Assembly: GCF_004522235.1 (NCBI RefSeq)
Contig: NZ_SDLT01000003.1
Coordinates: 186,001-250,000, forward strand
DNA length: 64,000 bases
Source: Amycolatopsis nivea
GTDB lineage: Bacteria; Actinomycetota; Actinomycetes; Mycobacteriales; Pseudonocardiaceae
Direction: 5' to 3'
Shown piece after piece: positions 19,148-27,932 of the stretch (position 1 is its first letter; every line of letters starts with the position of its first letter). The notes beneath the pieces are model-generated. The model searched no databases. It was not told the DNA's origin and saw only the letters and a program-made list of their open reading frames with translations. A program made the position numbers and the translations under genes.

Positions 19148-19780
19148 TCAGCGCAATTGCGTCCGTTCGGCCGGGAGCAACGCCGCGGTGCGCTTCCCGA
19201 GACCGAGTCGCGCGGCGTGGCGCAGATCATCTTCGGTGTCGACGTCGCTGCGCAGCGACGGCAATGCCTGGGTGAGCGGAATCGCACCGGACGCCCGATG
19301 CAGTTCCGCGGAACCGGCACCGAAGTGCGGGTCGAGCGGTTTCCCCGGCGCGGACAGCAACAGCGTGGTCCCGGTGCCCTGCCGGTCGAAGACCACCGCG
19401 CGCCGGCCGGCGGCTTCGGTGAGCGCCTGTTCCAGATCCACCGCGCGCAACGCGGGGAGATCCGCTTGGAGCGCGCCGACGACTCCGTCCGGCGCGTCCG
19501 CGCGCAGCAGCTCCGCGCCGTGGCGCAACGCTTCGTTGAGCCCGCCGCCCGCCGGTTCGGCGACCAGTTCGACGCCGAGACCGGCCAATTCGGACAGCGC
19601 GGCCGGATCGGAGGTGACGACGAGCACGCGGCGGACGCGGGCGACCGACGTGACCGCGGCCAGCGTGTCGCAGGCCAGCGCCAGCACCAGTTCGGCGTGC
19701 CGGTGCGCGGCGACCGCGCCGCGCAGCCGCGACTTGCCCGCGCCCGGCGGTTTCAGCGGCATGACCAGGTCTGCGTCCAC
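19148..19780 (-). CDS. fbiD: Phosphoenolpyruvate/2-phospholactate guanylyltransferase (F420 synthesis)
   Basis: 210 residues, CofC/FbiD family. Makes the GMP-activated three-carbon acid (from phosphoenolpyruvate in actinobacteria) that is transferred to Fo in coenzyme F420 synthesis. The nucleotide-binding start reads VMPLKPPGAGKSRL, followed by LQADLPAL (metal-binding Asp) and DVDTEDDLRHA near the end. GTG start. It lies 55 bases upstream of ppk1 on the same strand, as in mycobacteria. Confidence 0.9.
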   Translation of the reverse strand: MDADLVMPLKPPGAGKSRLRGAVAAHRHAELVLALACDTLAAVTSVARVRRVLVVTSDPAALSELAGLGVELVAEPAGGGLNEALRHGAELLRADAPDGVVGALQADLPALRAVDLEQALTEAAGRRAVVFDRQGTGTTLLLSAPGKPLDPHFGAGSAELHRASGAIPLTQALPSLRSDVDTEDDLRHAARLGLGKRTAALLPAERTQLR

Positions 19781-19896
19781 CTGTCCATCTTTACCCGAAA
19801 CCGCTCGCGCGCGTGCGTGAGTGCACCCTCCCTGGACTGCGCGAACCGGCGCGCGGCAGGATCACCCGGAGCAGAGGCGACCCGAGGAGGAGAACT

Positions 19897-20670
19897 GTGG
19901 CACGGCGTGAGAAGGGCGGATTCTGGGTGGGGCTGGCCGCCGCCGCGTTCTACCCGATGACCGCGATCGGCAAGCGGGTGTACCTCGGCGCGGAGAAAAT
20001 CCCCCGGCAAGGGCCCGCGGTGCTGGTGATGAACCACATCTCGCACCTCGACCCGCCGGTCGACGCGGTGTTCGTGCACCGGCAGAAGCGGGTGCCGCGG
20101 TTCTTCCTCAAGGCGAGCCTGAAGAACGTGCCGGTCTTCGGCCGGATCGTGACCGGGTCCGGGCAGATCCCGGTGGCGCGCGGGTCGAGCGCGGCGGGCG
20201 ACAGCCTCAAGGCCGCGCACCAGGCGCTCGAAGAGGGCAAGGTCATCGTGATCTACCCCGAGGGCACCATCACGAAGGACCCGCTGGGCTGGCCGAAGGA
20301 GGCTTACAGCGGCGCGGCGCGGCTGGCGCTGCAGAACGACGTGCCGGTGATCCCGATCGCGCGCTGGGGCACGAACCAGATCTTCAACGGCTACACCAAG
20401 AAGTTCACGCCGTTCCCGCGCAAGACGGTGACGCACCTGGTCGGCGACCCGATCGACCTGTCGCGGTTCCGCGGCGCGAACCCGCGCAGCGCCTCGACGC
20501 TGCGCGAGGTCACCGCGGTGCTGATGGACGAGGTGACCCGGCTGCTGGCCGAGATCCGGCAGGAGGAACCGCCCGCGAAGAAGCCGGAAACGGACGCGGC
20601 GGCGGACACCAAGGCGGAGATCACCGCCGAGCCCAAGGCGGAGGCCGAGAAGCCGGAGGACGGTGCCTGA
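19897..20670 (+). CDS. plsC: 1-acyl-sn-glycerol-3-phosphate acyltransferase
   Basis: 257 residues from the GTG at 19897, which follows GAGGAGG. The PlsC catalytic motif NHISHLD has His47 and Asp52; YPEGTITKD is the phosphate-binding motif. Acylates lysophosphatidic acid at the membrane. The last 40 residues are an acidic/Lys-rich tail ([15 protein letters not shown]). Stop and the gpsA start overlap (TGATG), so the two glycerolipid genes are coupled. Confidence 0.93.
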   Translation: MARREKGGFWVGLAAAAFYPMTAIGKRVYLGAEKIPRQGPAVLVMNHISHLDPPVDAVFVHRQKRVPRFFLKASLKNVPVFGRIVTGSGQIPVARGSSAAGDSLKAAHQALEEGKVIVIYPEGTITKDPLGWPKEAYSGAARLALQNDVPVIPIARWGTNQIFNGYTKKFTPFPRKTVTHLVGDPIDLSRFRGANPRSASTLREVTAVLMDEVTRLLAEIRQEEPPAKKPETDAAADTKAEITAEPKAEAEKPEDGA

Positions 20671-21695
20671 TGGCGGGTTTCGCCGCCGACGTGCAGCGGG
20701 TCACCGTGCTCGGCGCGGGTTCGTGGGGCACCGCGTTCGCGAAGGTGCTCGGCGACGCGGGCCGGGACGTGACGATGTGGGCGCGCCGGGAAAGCGTCGC
20801 CGAGGAAATCCGGGAGCGGCACACCAACGAGTCGTATCTGCCGGGAACGACGTTGCCGGACCGGATCACCGCGACGTCCGACGCGGCCGAGGCGCTGGAC
20901 GGCGCGCAAGCGGTCGTGCTCGGGGTGCCGAGCCAAAGCCTGCGCGCGAATCTCACCGGCTGGCGGCCGCTGCTCCCGCCCGAGGCGATCCTGGTCAGCC
21001 TCGCCAAGGGCGTGGAACTGGGCACGCTCAAGCGGATGAGCGAGGTGATCGCCGAACTCGCCGAAGTCGATCCGGGCGAGATCGTGGTGGTGTCCGGGCC
21101 GAACCTGGCCCGCGAGATCGCCGCCGGGCAGCCCGCCGCCGCGGTGCTCGCGTGCGCCGACCACGAGCGCGCGAAAGCGGTGCAGCAGGCGACGTCGAAC
21201 CAGTATTTCCGGCCCTACACCAACACCGACGTGGTCGGCTGCGAGCTCGGCGGCGCGTGCAAGAACGTGATCGCGCTCAGCTGCGGGATGGCCGCCGGGA
21301 TGGGCTTGGGCGCGAACACGATGGCGACGCTCATCACGCGCGGACTCGCCGAAATGGCGCGGCTCGGCGCGAAACTCGGCGCGGACCCGCTGACCTTCGC
21401 CGGACTCGCCGGGCTCGGCGACCTGGTCGCGACGTGCTCGTCGCCGTTGTCGCGCAACCGCACCTTCGGCGAACGCCTCGGCCGCGGCGAGACGCTGGCC
21501 GAGGCGCAGGCGGCGACCGGCGGGCAGGTCGCGGAGGGTGTCGCGTCGTGCTCGTCGATCCGCGAACTGGCGCAGCGCCACGGGGCCGACATGCCGATCA
21601 CGGACGCGATGTACCGGGTGTGCCACGAGGGCGTCGACCCGCGGCAGGCCGGCGCGGAACTGCTCGGGCGGTCTCGGAAGCCGGAGTGGCGCTGA
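20670..21695 (+). CDS. gpsA: NAD(P)-dependent glycerol-3-phosphate dehydrogenase
   Basis: 341 residues. N-terminal Rossmann motif [15 protein letters not shown]-terminal catalytic region with [21 protein letters not shown] (active-site Lys) and [24 protein letters not shown]. Supplies sn-glycerol-3-phosphate for phospholipids, the substrate chain used by PlsC just upstream. A cluster of hairpin repeats begins six bases after its stop. Confidence 0.96.
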   Translation: MAGFAADVQRVTVLGAGSWGTAFAKVLGDAGRDVTMWARRESVAEEIRERHTNESYLPGTTLPDRITATSDAAEALDGAQAVVLGVPSQSLRANLTGWRPLLPPEAILVSLAKGVELGTLKRMSEVIAELAEVDPGEIVVVSGPNLAREIAAGQPAAAVLACADHERAKAVQQATSNQYFRPYTNTDVVGCELGGACKNVIALSCGMAAGMGLGANTMATLITRGLAEMARLGAKLGADPLTFAGLAGLGDLVATCSSPLSRNRTFGERLGRGETLAEAQAATGGQVAEGVASCSSIRELAQRHGADMPITDAMYRVCHEGVDPRQAGAELLGRSRKPEWR

Positions 21696-21700
21696 GACTT

Positions 21701-22006
21701 GTGAGTGGCGGTGCCGGTTAGAACCGGCATTGCCGCGCACGAGGGTGTGAGGGGTGGCGGCCTCGGGGAAAGCTCGATCTGGTGAGTGGTGGTGCCGGTT
21801 AGAACCGGCATGAACACTCACGAGCGGCGAGGGCTTGTGGGGCTGAGCACGCTCGGCTTGGCGGTGGCTGGGGTCTCGTGAGTGGCGGGGCCGGTTAGAA
21901 CCGGCATTGCCGCGCACGAGTTTCGAAGGCGGGAAGCTCGGCCTGGCGAGCGGGCTGGGTGTCGTGAGCGGCGCTGCCGGTTAGAACCGGCGTTGCCGCG
22001 CACGAG
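21701..22006. repeat. Four copies of a 43-bp hairpin element
   Basis: Copies at 21701-21743, 21782-21824, 21878-21920 and 21964-22006, separated by unrelated 38-53 base segments. Each has the core TGCCGGTTAGAACCGGCA or a one-base variant, flanked by GTGAGTGG and CACGAG arms. With the preceding CTC of copy 3 the two arms form a stem of 22 positions closed by an AG loop. Copy 2 changes both sides of the stem while keeping it paired. Looks like a dispersed intergenic palindromic element. Confidence 0.9.
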
Positions 22007-22063
22007 CGGGTGCGCCAGGGTGTGAACCTGCGCTCACCTGGGCGGTCCAGGGGGTGAGACGGG

Positions 22064-22092
22064 TTGACCGGGCGGTCCGGGGCTGGTTCTCT
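22064..22092 (+). promoter_or_regulatory. Possible promoter of the leader ORF and cysteine dioxygenase gene
   Basis: TTGACC (22064-22069) and TTCTCT (22087-22092) are separated by 17 bases. A start seven bases later would coincide with the ATG at 22100, giving a leaderless transcript, common in actinobacteria. The -10 match is weak. Confidence 0.4.
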
Positions 22093-22099
22093 GTGCGGC

Positions 22100-22183
22100 A
22101 TGCTGACGTGCGAGATGACGATGCGGCCGGGGTCTGACGACCTCCGCCCCGTCATGGGCATGTCGTGTCGCTGTTGTCGGTGA
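22100..22183 (+). CDS. Small Cys-rich upstream ORF (putative leader peptide)
   Basis: A 27-codon frame from ATG 22100, with in-frame ATGs at 22115, 22121, 22154 and 22160, ending ...MGMSCRCCR and TGA at 22183. Three of the last five codons are TGT (Cys). It ends 53 bases before a cysteine-dioxygenase-like gene. In mycobacteria, small ORFs with terminal Cys clusters act as cysteine-responsive attenuators of sulfur genes (established for other loci). No strong ribosome-binding site is seen, so translation may be leaderless. Inference from composition and position. Confidence 0.5.
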   Translation: MLTCEMTMRPGSDDLRPVMGMSCRCCR

Positions 22184-22236
22184 AACCGTCCCGGCCCAGT
22201 TCGACACCCATCTTCTTCCCGTGAGGACTTCTTTTC

Positions 22237-22716
22237 ATGTTCGCCGTTCCGGACAACACCCTGCTGCGTCCCGAGAACCCCGCCCTGCGGCATCCGGTCC
22301 GCGTCGCCGTCGACGTGGCCGCTGACCGGGAGCGCTGGGGCGCCCTGCTGCGCTACGACCCCGACCAGCGGTTCTCCGCCCTCGTCGAACGCACCGAGGA
22401 CCAGGAGATCTGGCTGCTCAGCTGGCTTCCCGGCCAGCACACCGACCTGCACGACCACGCCTTCTCGACCGGCGCGTTCACCGTCGTGTCCGGGCGGCTG
22501 ACCGAAACCGTCGCGCGGCGCGCCCCTGGCGGGCGTGCGGTGACCGAGGTGCACGGGCTGTCCGCCGGGCAGTCGCGCGTGTTCGGGCCCGGCTACGTGC
22601 ACGAGGTGCGCAACGACGGCCCGGACCCGGCGATCAGCGTGCACGTCTACCGCCAGGGCGGCCGGCAGATGCGGTCGTACCAGGCGAATCCGGTCGACGG
22701 GCCGTTCCGGGCGTGA
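22237..22716 (+). CDS. Cysteine dioxygenase family cupin protein
   Basis: 159 residues, small cupin. The iron-binding triad of bacterial type I cysteine dioxygenases is present: His72 and His74 in DLHDHAFSTGAF and His122 in YVHEVRN. Members oxidise L-cysteine (or a related thiol such as 3-mercaptopropionate) to the sulfinate with O2. ATG 22237 follows GTGAGGA. Apparently single; the convergent asparaginase gene ends one base after it. A Cys-rich leader ORF precedes it, suggesting cysteine-dependent expression. Confidence 0.85.
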   Translation: MFAVPDNTLLRPENPALRHPVRVAVDVAADRERWGALLRYDPDQRFSALVERTEDQEIWLLSWLPGQHTDLHDHAFSTGAFTVVSGRLTETVARRAPGGRAVTEVHGLSAGQSRVFGPGYVHEVRNDGPDPAISVHVYRQGGRQMRSYQANPVDGPFRA

Positions 22717-23703
22717 TCAGCGGTCGAGGTCGCCGCGCAGCCTGAACTGCCGTTCGATCTCCTCCCGGGAGACGCCCGCCGCGAGCAGAACCTGCAGCAG
22801 GATCCGCGATTTCCGCGGGCAGAGCCAGCCGGCCATCGTCGCGCCCATCCGGATCAGGCTCGATTCGGAGCCGTGAAACCCGTAGGTGCCGCGGAAAGTC
22901 GGGCCCGCGCCGGTCCGGGACGCGACGACCACCGGTACTTCGGCCGCTGCGATCACGTCCGCGGTTCCGGTCGACACGTGTCCGACGCCGTTCGCGGCCA
23001 CCACTACGCCGCGCGCGCCGCCCTTGAGGACCAGCGACAGCAGTTCGCCCGAGTCTTCGAGACCTGATTCCAGCAGCGGAACGAGATCGACGGTTTCGGC
23101 TCCCGGCAGCACCGGCAGGCGCGGCGGCGACGGGTGGAAGTAGTGCACCGCTCCTTCGGCGACCATGCCGAGCGGGCCCGCCGGCCGCGACGAAAACGTT
23201 TCGACGTGGCTGGAATGCGTCTTCCGAACCCAGCGCGCCGCGTGCACGTCGTCGTTGAACGCCACCAGCGCGCCCCGGCCGCGGCTGCGCGGATCGGCGG
23301 CGACCGCGAGCGCGGCGAGGATGTTCGCCTGCCCGTCCGGGCTGGGCAGGCTCGGGTTCCGCATCGCGCCGGTGATCACCACCGGTGCGTCGGACGGCCA
23401 CGTGAGGTCGAACAGGTACGCCGTTTCCTCCAGCGTGTCCGTGCCCTGCACCACCACGAGACCGTCCGCGCCCGCCTCGATCTGCTCGACGCCCCACTGC
23501 CGGGTCCGCGCGAGCGTCGCGTAGTCCATCGACGAACTCGACAGCCCGGCGAGCGTCGCCGCGGTGATCTCCATCGGCAGCCGGGAACCCAGGTCCCCCA
23601 GCAGGTCCTCGGCGCTGAGCCGCGGCACGACGCCGTCTTCGATCGAACGTCCGGGAGCCATCGAGATGGTGCCGCCCAGCGCGGCGACGGCGATGCGAGT
23701 CAT
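22717..23703 (-). CDS. L-asparaginase (type I/II family)
   Basis: 328 residues from ATG 23703 (a GTG at 23712 is also in frame). Hydrolyses Asn to Asp and ammonia. The two catalytic threonines are in ALGGTISMAP and VVQGTDTLEETAYLF, with the partner Lys in WVRKTHSSHVETF. No signal peptide, so probably cytoplasmic. Third gene of a VOC-methyltransferase-asparaginase run whose starts and stops touch. Confidence 0.9.
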   Translation of the reverse strand: MTRIAVAALGGTISMAPGRSIEDGVVPRLSAEDLLGDLGSRLPMEITAATLAGLSSSSMDYATLARTRQWGVEQIEAGADGLVVVQGTDTLEETAYLFDLTWPSDAPVVITGAMRNPSLPSPDGQANILAALAVAADPRSRGRGALVAFNDDVHAARWVRKTHSSHVETFSSRPAGPLGMVAEGAVHYFHPSPPRLPVLPGAETVDLVPLLESGLEDSGELLSLVLKGGARGVVVAANGVGHVSTGTADVIAAAEVPVVVASRTGAGPTFRGTYGFHGSESSLIRMGATMAGWLCPRKSRILLQVLLAAGVSREEIERQFRLRGDLDR

Positions 23704-23713
23704 GCCCCGCACT

Positions 23714-24535
23714 CTATGCGGGGCGCCGCGCCTGCAGGGTGTAGCTCGCGGCGATCCGGCGCGGGTTGTCCCGCAACCGCCATTCGCCGCCCCCGGCCTC
23801 TTCCATCTCGTTGGGCAACGCGTTCCACGCCGCGGTGTCGTGCTCGGTCAGCCCGGTCAGGATCAGGCCATGGTCGAGCAGCGCGGTGACGATCTCGCCG
23901 AGCGAATGGTTCCAGCTGTGCGTGGTCGTCGTGCGCAGCGGTTCGTCCGTGTCGACGTAGGTGGTGTCGTCGCTGAACACGAGCGGTTCGTCGTGCTCGA
24001 AGTAGTCGTACTTCGGCCACGCGCGTTCGGATTCGTCGTCGAGCGTCCACAGCATCGGATGGCCTTCGCGCATGAAGAGCCGTCCGCCGGGCCGCAGCAG
24101 CCGCGCGACCACCTCGGCCCACGGCGCGATCTTCGGCAGCCAGCAGATCGCGCCGATCCCGGTGTACACCAGGTCGAACGCGTTTTCGCCGAAGACTTCC
24201 ACCGCGTCGTAGACGTTGGCCTCGTGGTAGTCGATGTCCGCGCCGGTGGCGTCGGCGAGCTCGCGCGCCTCGGCGAGCGATGCCGGGGAAAGGTCCAGAC
24301 CAGAGATCTTGGCCCCGAGCCGGTGCAGCGACAGCGTGTCCGTGCCGATGTGGCACTGCAGGTGCACGGTGCGCAGCCCGGAAACGTCGCCGAGCCGCGG
24401 CTGGTCGAAGCGCACGATCTGGCTCAGGTGCGCGGGATCGGCCTTGAACTTGTCGAACTCGTAGTACGCCGAGCGCGCGTGGATCGGCGCGCGGTCGTCC
24501 CAGTTGGCGCGGTTGATCTCGAACGAATCGGTCAC
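23714..24535 (-). CDS. Class I SAM-dependent methyltransferase
   Basis: 273 residues. The SAM-binding region is VHLQCHIGTDTLSLHRLGAKISGLDLSP (motif I and the acidic residue of strand 2), then DLVYTGIGAICWLPK and a post-motif LLRPGGRLFMREGHP. The substrate is unknown. The GTG start overlaps the stop of the VOC gene (GTGA). Confidence 0.88.
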   Translation of the reverse strand: MTDSFEINRANWDDRAPIHARSAYYEFDKFKADPAHLSQIVRFDQPRLGDVSGLRTVHLQCHIGTDTLSLHRLGAKISGLDLSPASLAEARELADATGADIDYHEANVYDAVEVFGENAFDLVYTGIGAICWLPKIAPWAEVVARLLRPGGRLFMREGHPMLWTLDDESERAWPKYDYFEHDEPLVFSDDTTYVDTDEPLRTTTTHSWNHSLGEIVTALLDHGLILTGLTEHDTAAWNALPNEMEEAGGGEWRLRDNPRRIAASYTLQARRPA

Positions 24536-24906
24536 GCCATCTCCGCCAGGCTGCGCTCGACGCAGAACTCGTTCCCTTCGGGATCCCGCAGCACGATCCA
24601 GCCGCCGCCGTCCTCGCGGCGGTGGTCGGCATGCAGCGTCGCGCCCAGCTTGAGCAGCCGCTCCACCTCTTCGTCACGGGTCCCGCCGTCTGGCTTCAGG
24701 CAGACGTGCAGCCGGTTCTTGACGGTCTTGGGTTCGGGGACGGCGATGAACAGGAGAGTGACGCCGGACTCGAGCCTGATGCCGATCTCCGGATCGCCTT
24801 GCCGGTCGTCCTCGCCGACCGGGCGGCCGGTCACCTTGGTCCAGAACTGGGCCAGAGCCCACGGGTCGGCGCAGTCGACGGTGATGTTGTCCACGTACGA
24901 GGTCAT
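24532..24906 (-). CDS. VOC-family (glyoxalase/bleomycin-resistance fold) protein
   Basis: 124 residues. Two beta-alpha-beta-beta-beta modules with the signature ending WIVLRDPEGNEFCVE. Reads MTSYVDNITVDCADPWALAQFW at the start. Members bind metals or small toxic ligands; this one lacks clear catalytic specificity marks. First gene of the three-gene minus-strand run. Confidence 0.85.
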   Translation of the reverse strand: MTSYVDNITVDCADPWALAQFWTKVTGRPVGEDDRQGDPEIGIRLESGVTLLFIAVPEPKTVKNRLHVCLKPDGGTRDEEVERLLKLGATLHADHRREDGGGWIVLRDPEGNEFCVERSLAEMA

Positions 24907-24966
24907 CGGGCTCCTTGTGCCAGGGTTGCTGCCGGTCCGGAGTCTGCCCGGAATGCCCGATGCGCG

Positions 24967-24983
24967 CGACAGGTTTCCTGTCG
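24967..24983. promoter_or_regulatory. Short perfect palindrome in a divergent gap
   Basis: CGACAGG-TTT-CCTGTCG lies between the VOC gene and the response-regulator gene. It could be an operator of the response regulator or a small stem-loop; no experiment can be inferred from sequence. Confidence 0.35.
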
Positions 24984-25044
24984 AGTCGCTGTCAGCCGGG
25001 GGTTCGGCTCGCGCGCCCGCGCGGACGTCGCGGAGGATGGCGGG

Positions 25045-25746
25045 GTGGAGAACCCGAACCCGGTGCGGCTGCTCGTCGTGGACGACGAGCCGCACATCGC
25101 CGACCTGGTCGCGACCGTCGCCCGTTACGAGGGCTGGCAGGCCGTGACGGCCGGTTGCGGCGCCGACGCGCTCGCGCGCGCCGCGGAGTTCGCTCCCGAC
25201 ATCGTCGTGCTCGACCTCATGCTGCCCGATTTCGACGGCTTCACCGTGCTCGACAAGCTGCGCGAGAAACACGACGCGGTGCCGGTGGTGTTCCTGACCG
25301 CCAAGGACGCGACCGCCGACCGCATCGCCGGACTCACCCGCGGGGGTGACGATTACCTCGTCAAGCCGTTCTCCGTCGAGGAGTTGATGGCGCGGCTGCG
25401 TGCGGTGCTGCGGCGGACGTCCGAGAAGCCGGATACCCGCACGGTGGTGCTGCAGGTGGGCGATCTCACCCTGGACGAGGAGACGCACGAAGTCCGGCGC
25501 GGCGGCCAGCTCGCCGAGCTGACGCCGACCGAATACGAGCTGCTGCGTTACCTGATGCGGCGTTCGCCCGCGGTGCTCACCAAGGCGCAGATCCTCGACC
25601 ACGTCTGGGAGTACGACTTCGGCGGACGGTCCAATGTGGTCGAACTCGCGATCTCGCGGCTGCGGCGCAAGCTCGACACCGAGGCCGAACCGCTGATCCA
25701 CACCGTGCGCGGCGTCGGGTATTCCGTGCGACAGGCGGGCCGGTGA
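25045..25746 (+). CDS. OmpR/PhoB-type response regulator
   Basis: 233 residues from GTG 25045. Receiver domain 7-120 with the acidic pair DDE, phospho-acceptor Asp57 (VLDLMLPDFDG), Thr in FLTAKD and Lys in YLVKPFS. The C-terminal winged helix (about 140-230) contains LTPTEYELLRYLMRRSPAVLTK and RSNVVELAISRLRRKLD. Overlaps its kinase by the GTGA junction. Resembles mycobacterial TrcR/TcrA-type regulators; targets unknown. Confidence 0.93.
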   Translation: MENPNPVRLLVVDDEPHIADLVATVARYEGWQAVTAGCGADALARAAEFAPDIVVLDLMLPDFDGFTVLDKLREKHDAVPVVFLTAKDATADRIAGLTRGGDDYLVKPFSVEELMARLRAVLRRTSEKPDTRTVVLQVGDLTLDEETHEVRRGGQLAELTPTEYELLRYLMRRSPAVLTKAQILDHVWEYDFGGRSNVVELAISRLRRKLDTEAEPLIHTVRGVGYSVRQAGR

Positions 25747-27197
25747 ACCGGGTCGGGCGCTGGGCTCGCCGGTGGTACCGGGCTTGGCGCGCTTCCCGGC
25801 TCGGCACGCGGCTGGCGTTCGGGCTGGGCGCGTTGTCGCTGGTGGTGTTCGCGATCGTCGGCGCGCTGACCGTCGAGCTGATGCACGATTACCTCAACCG
25901 GCGGCTCGACGAGCAGCTCAAGACGAGCCAGGTCGCGCAGGTGCCGCATCTGCGCGAATCGAAGGACAATCCGGAAGTCGTCTACTCCTGGTACTCCGCG
26001 GTTTTCGATGTGCGGGAGGGGCACGCCGTCCCGCAGCCGGGAAGCACGTTGCCGAACGACGTGCGGCCGTTGGCGCAGGTCGCCGAAGAAGCGACCAGCG
26101 GCGACCTGTTTCGCACGATCGCCTTGCCCGGTCAGGGTTCTTACCGCGTCCGGGCCTGTCCGGTGGAGACCTCGCAGAACGGGACCGGCACCGTGCTGTT
26201 GAGCGCCGCGCCGCAAGCCGATCTCGACAACACCGTGCAGCAGCTGATGTTGATCGAAGTGCTCGCGTTTCTCATCGCGTTGGCGATTCTCGTTGTCGCG
26301 GGCCGCGTGGTGCTGCGGCGCGGATTGCGTCCGTTGTCGGACATGGCTGGCACGGCGCACGACATCGCCTCGCACGACCTCACCGCCACGGCGGATTTGC
26401 CGGTGCGCGCGTCCGGCACGGGTGGCGGCGCGGAGGTCGAGGAGCTGCGGACGGCGTTCAACTTGATGTTGAGCCACATCGAATCCTCGCTGGCCGCGCG
26501 CACCGAGGCGAACGATCGGCTGCGCAGGTTCGTCGCCGATGCTTCGCATGAGCTGCGGACGCCGTTGACGTCGATCCGCGGCTATGCCGATCTTTTCCGT
26601 TACGCCGCCGCGAACGAACCCGAGGAACGCGAGGCGCACCTGGAGAAAATCCGGGCCGAGACCGCGCGGATGAGCGTGCTGGTGGACGATCTGCTGCTGC
26701 TCGCGCGGCTGGACGCGCGCGACGTCGAACCGCCGGTGCGCCCGCAGCGGATGGATCTCACCGAGATCGCCGCGGCCGCCGCGGACGCGTTCCGGGCCGG
26801 TCGGCCGGGACATCCGCTGACGGTCTCGATTCCGGAGGAACCGGTGTTGCTGCACGCGGATCCGGCGCGGCTGCGGCAAGTCCTGGACAACCTGCTCGCG
26901 AACGCCGCGGTGCACACCGCGGAGGGAACGCCCGTGGAGTTGGCGGTGACGGTGGCCGACGGGATGGCCGTCGCCACCGTCACCGATGACGGACCGGGGA
27001 TTTCCGCAGCGGATCAGCAGCGGATTTTCGACCGGTTCTATCGCGTCGACAACTCCCGCACCCGGGCCGCTGGCGGCACCGGGCTGGGGTTGTCAGTGGT
27101 GCATTCGCTCGTGGTGGAGCACGGCGGGACGGTCTCGCTGGAGAGCCGCCGCCCCGGGCGGACGGTATTCACCGTGCGGTTGCCGCTGCCTTCGTGA
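25743..27197 (+). CDS. Sensor histidine kinase
   Basis: 484 residues. Two membrane segments (about 22-45 and 170-192) bracket an extracytoplasmic sensor of some 120 residues. HAMP follows (VLRRGLRPLSDMAGTAHDIA), then HisKA with phospho-acceptor His269 in DASHELRTPLTS, and an HATPase with N box DNLLANAAVH, G1 VTDDGPGI and G2 GGTGLGLSVV. Partner of the preceding response regulator. Its end overlaps the convergent PNPOx-fold gene by 29 bases. Confidence 0.94.
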   Translation: MNRVGRWARRWYRAWRASRLGTRLAFGLGALSLVVFAIVGALTVELMHDYLNRRLDEQLKTSQVAQVPHLRESKDNPEVVYSWYSAVFDVREGHAVPQPGSTLPNDVRPLAQVAEEATSGDLFRTIALPGQGSYRVRACPVETSQNGTGTVLLSAAPQADLDNTVQQLMLIEVLAFLIALAILVVAGRVVLRRGLRPLSDMAGTAHDIASHDLTATADLPVRASGTGGGAEVEELRTAFNLMLSHIESSLAARTEANDRLRRFVADASHELRTPLTSIRGYADLFRYAAANEPEEREAHLEKIRAETARMSVLVDDLLLLARLDARDVEPPVRPQRMDLTEIAAAAADAFRAGRPGHPLTVSIPEEPVLLHADPARLRQVLDNLLANAAVHTAEGTPVELAVTVADGMAVATVTDDGPGISAADQQRIFDRFYRVDNSRTRAAGGTGLGLSVVHSLVVEHGGTVSLESRRPGRTVFTVRLPLPS

Positions 27198-27843
27198 CGC
27201 GTGCGGTGACGTGTTCGGGCACGGTCCAGCCGGGCGGCAGGTCAGCGGACGGTTCCGGCTCGCCGAAGACCGTGCGCACCGGCAGTACTCCGGCCCAGGC
27301 GGCATTTGCGGTGACGTCTTCGGGCTCGTCGTCCGGTCCTTCGGCGCGGAGTTTCACCGACGCTTCGGCGAGGTCGAGCGCGATGACCGACACCGCGGCG
27401 AATTCCTTCTTGTTCACCGCGCGAGCGTGCTCCCACGAACCGGGGGAGAGGTGGTCGGTGAGCACGTGCAGGCCGCGCATCTTCTCGTCCGGGTCGGTCA
27501 CCAGCCGGGCCTTGCCGAGGATCACCGCGCTGCGGTAGTTGACCGAGTGGTTGTTCACCGAGCGGCAGTAGACGATGCCGTCGAGGAGGGTGACCGTCAC
27601 GCACACGTCGGTTTCCCCGGTCGCGGCTCGCAGACTGGCCGCGCCCGTGGAACCATGCAGGTACAGGGTGTCGCCGTCGCGGCCGTATCCGGTGGGCAGC
27701 ACCAGCGGGACGCCGTCGCGGACCACGCCGAGGTGGCAGATCAGCGCCTCGTCGAGCACGGCGTGCAGGACCGCGCGCTCGCTGGCGGCGCGGTGGCGTT
27801 TGCGGCCGAGCGTGGTGCGTTCGGTGGGCGAAAGGCTGCTCAT
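27169..27843 (-). CDS. Pyridoxamine 5'-phosphate oxidase-fold flavoprotein
   Basis: 224 residues, split-barrel fold of the PNPOx/nitroimidazole-resistance type: ICHLGVVRDGVPLVLPTGYGRDGDTLYLHGSTGA at the start, CVTVTLLDGIVYCRSVNNHSVNYRSAVILGKARLV in the core. Binds FMN or F420-like cofactors; the reaction is unknown. It is divergent from a MocR-type PLP regulator, which suggests a vitamin B6-related function or control. Confidence 0.85.
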   Translation of the reverse strand: MSSLSPTERTTLGRKRHRAASERAVLHAVLDEALICHLGVVRDGVPLVLPTGYGRDGDTLYLHGSTGAASLRAATGETDVCVTVTLLDGIVYCRSVNNHSVNYRSAVILGKARLVTDPDEKMRGLHVLTDHLSPGSWEHARAVNKKEFAAVSVIALDLAEASVKLRAEGPDDEPEDVTANAAWAGVLPVRTVFGEPEPSADLPPGWTVPEHVTARVTKAAATAR

Positions 27844-27863
27844 GCGTTCAGTGTGCGGCGGCC

Positions 27864-27913
27864 AAGTGGCTACGTTGAATGTCCACTTCTTCTACACTTG
27901 AGAAGTCCACTTC
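27864..27913. promoter_or_regulatory. Repeated GTCCACTT/AAGTGG sites (MocR operator)
   Basis: GTCCACTTC occurs at 27881 and 27905 as direct repeats 24 bases apart, and the inverted AAGTGG at 27864. TACACTT between the repeats could be a -10 box. Repeated sites spanning the promoter in the divergent gap are typical of MocR/PdxR regulators. Confidence 0.6.
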
Positions 27914-27932
27914 GCCGTAACGGAGGTCCGCC

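Noticed and set aside
21701..22006. CRISPR array
   Set aside because: Only four units, strongly palindromic over their whole length, unequal spacers, no leader and no cas genes in the window.
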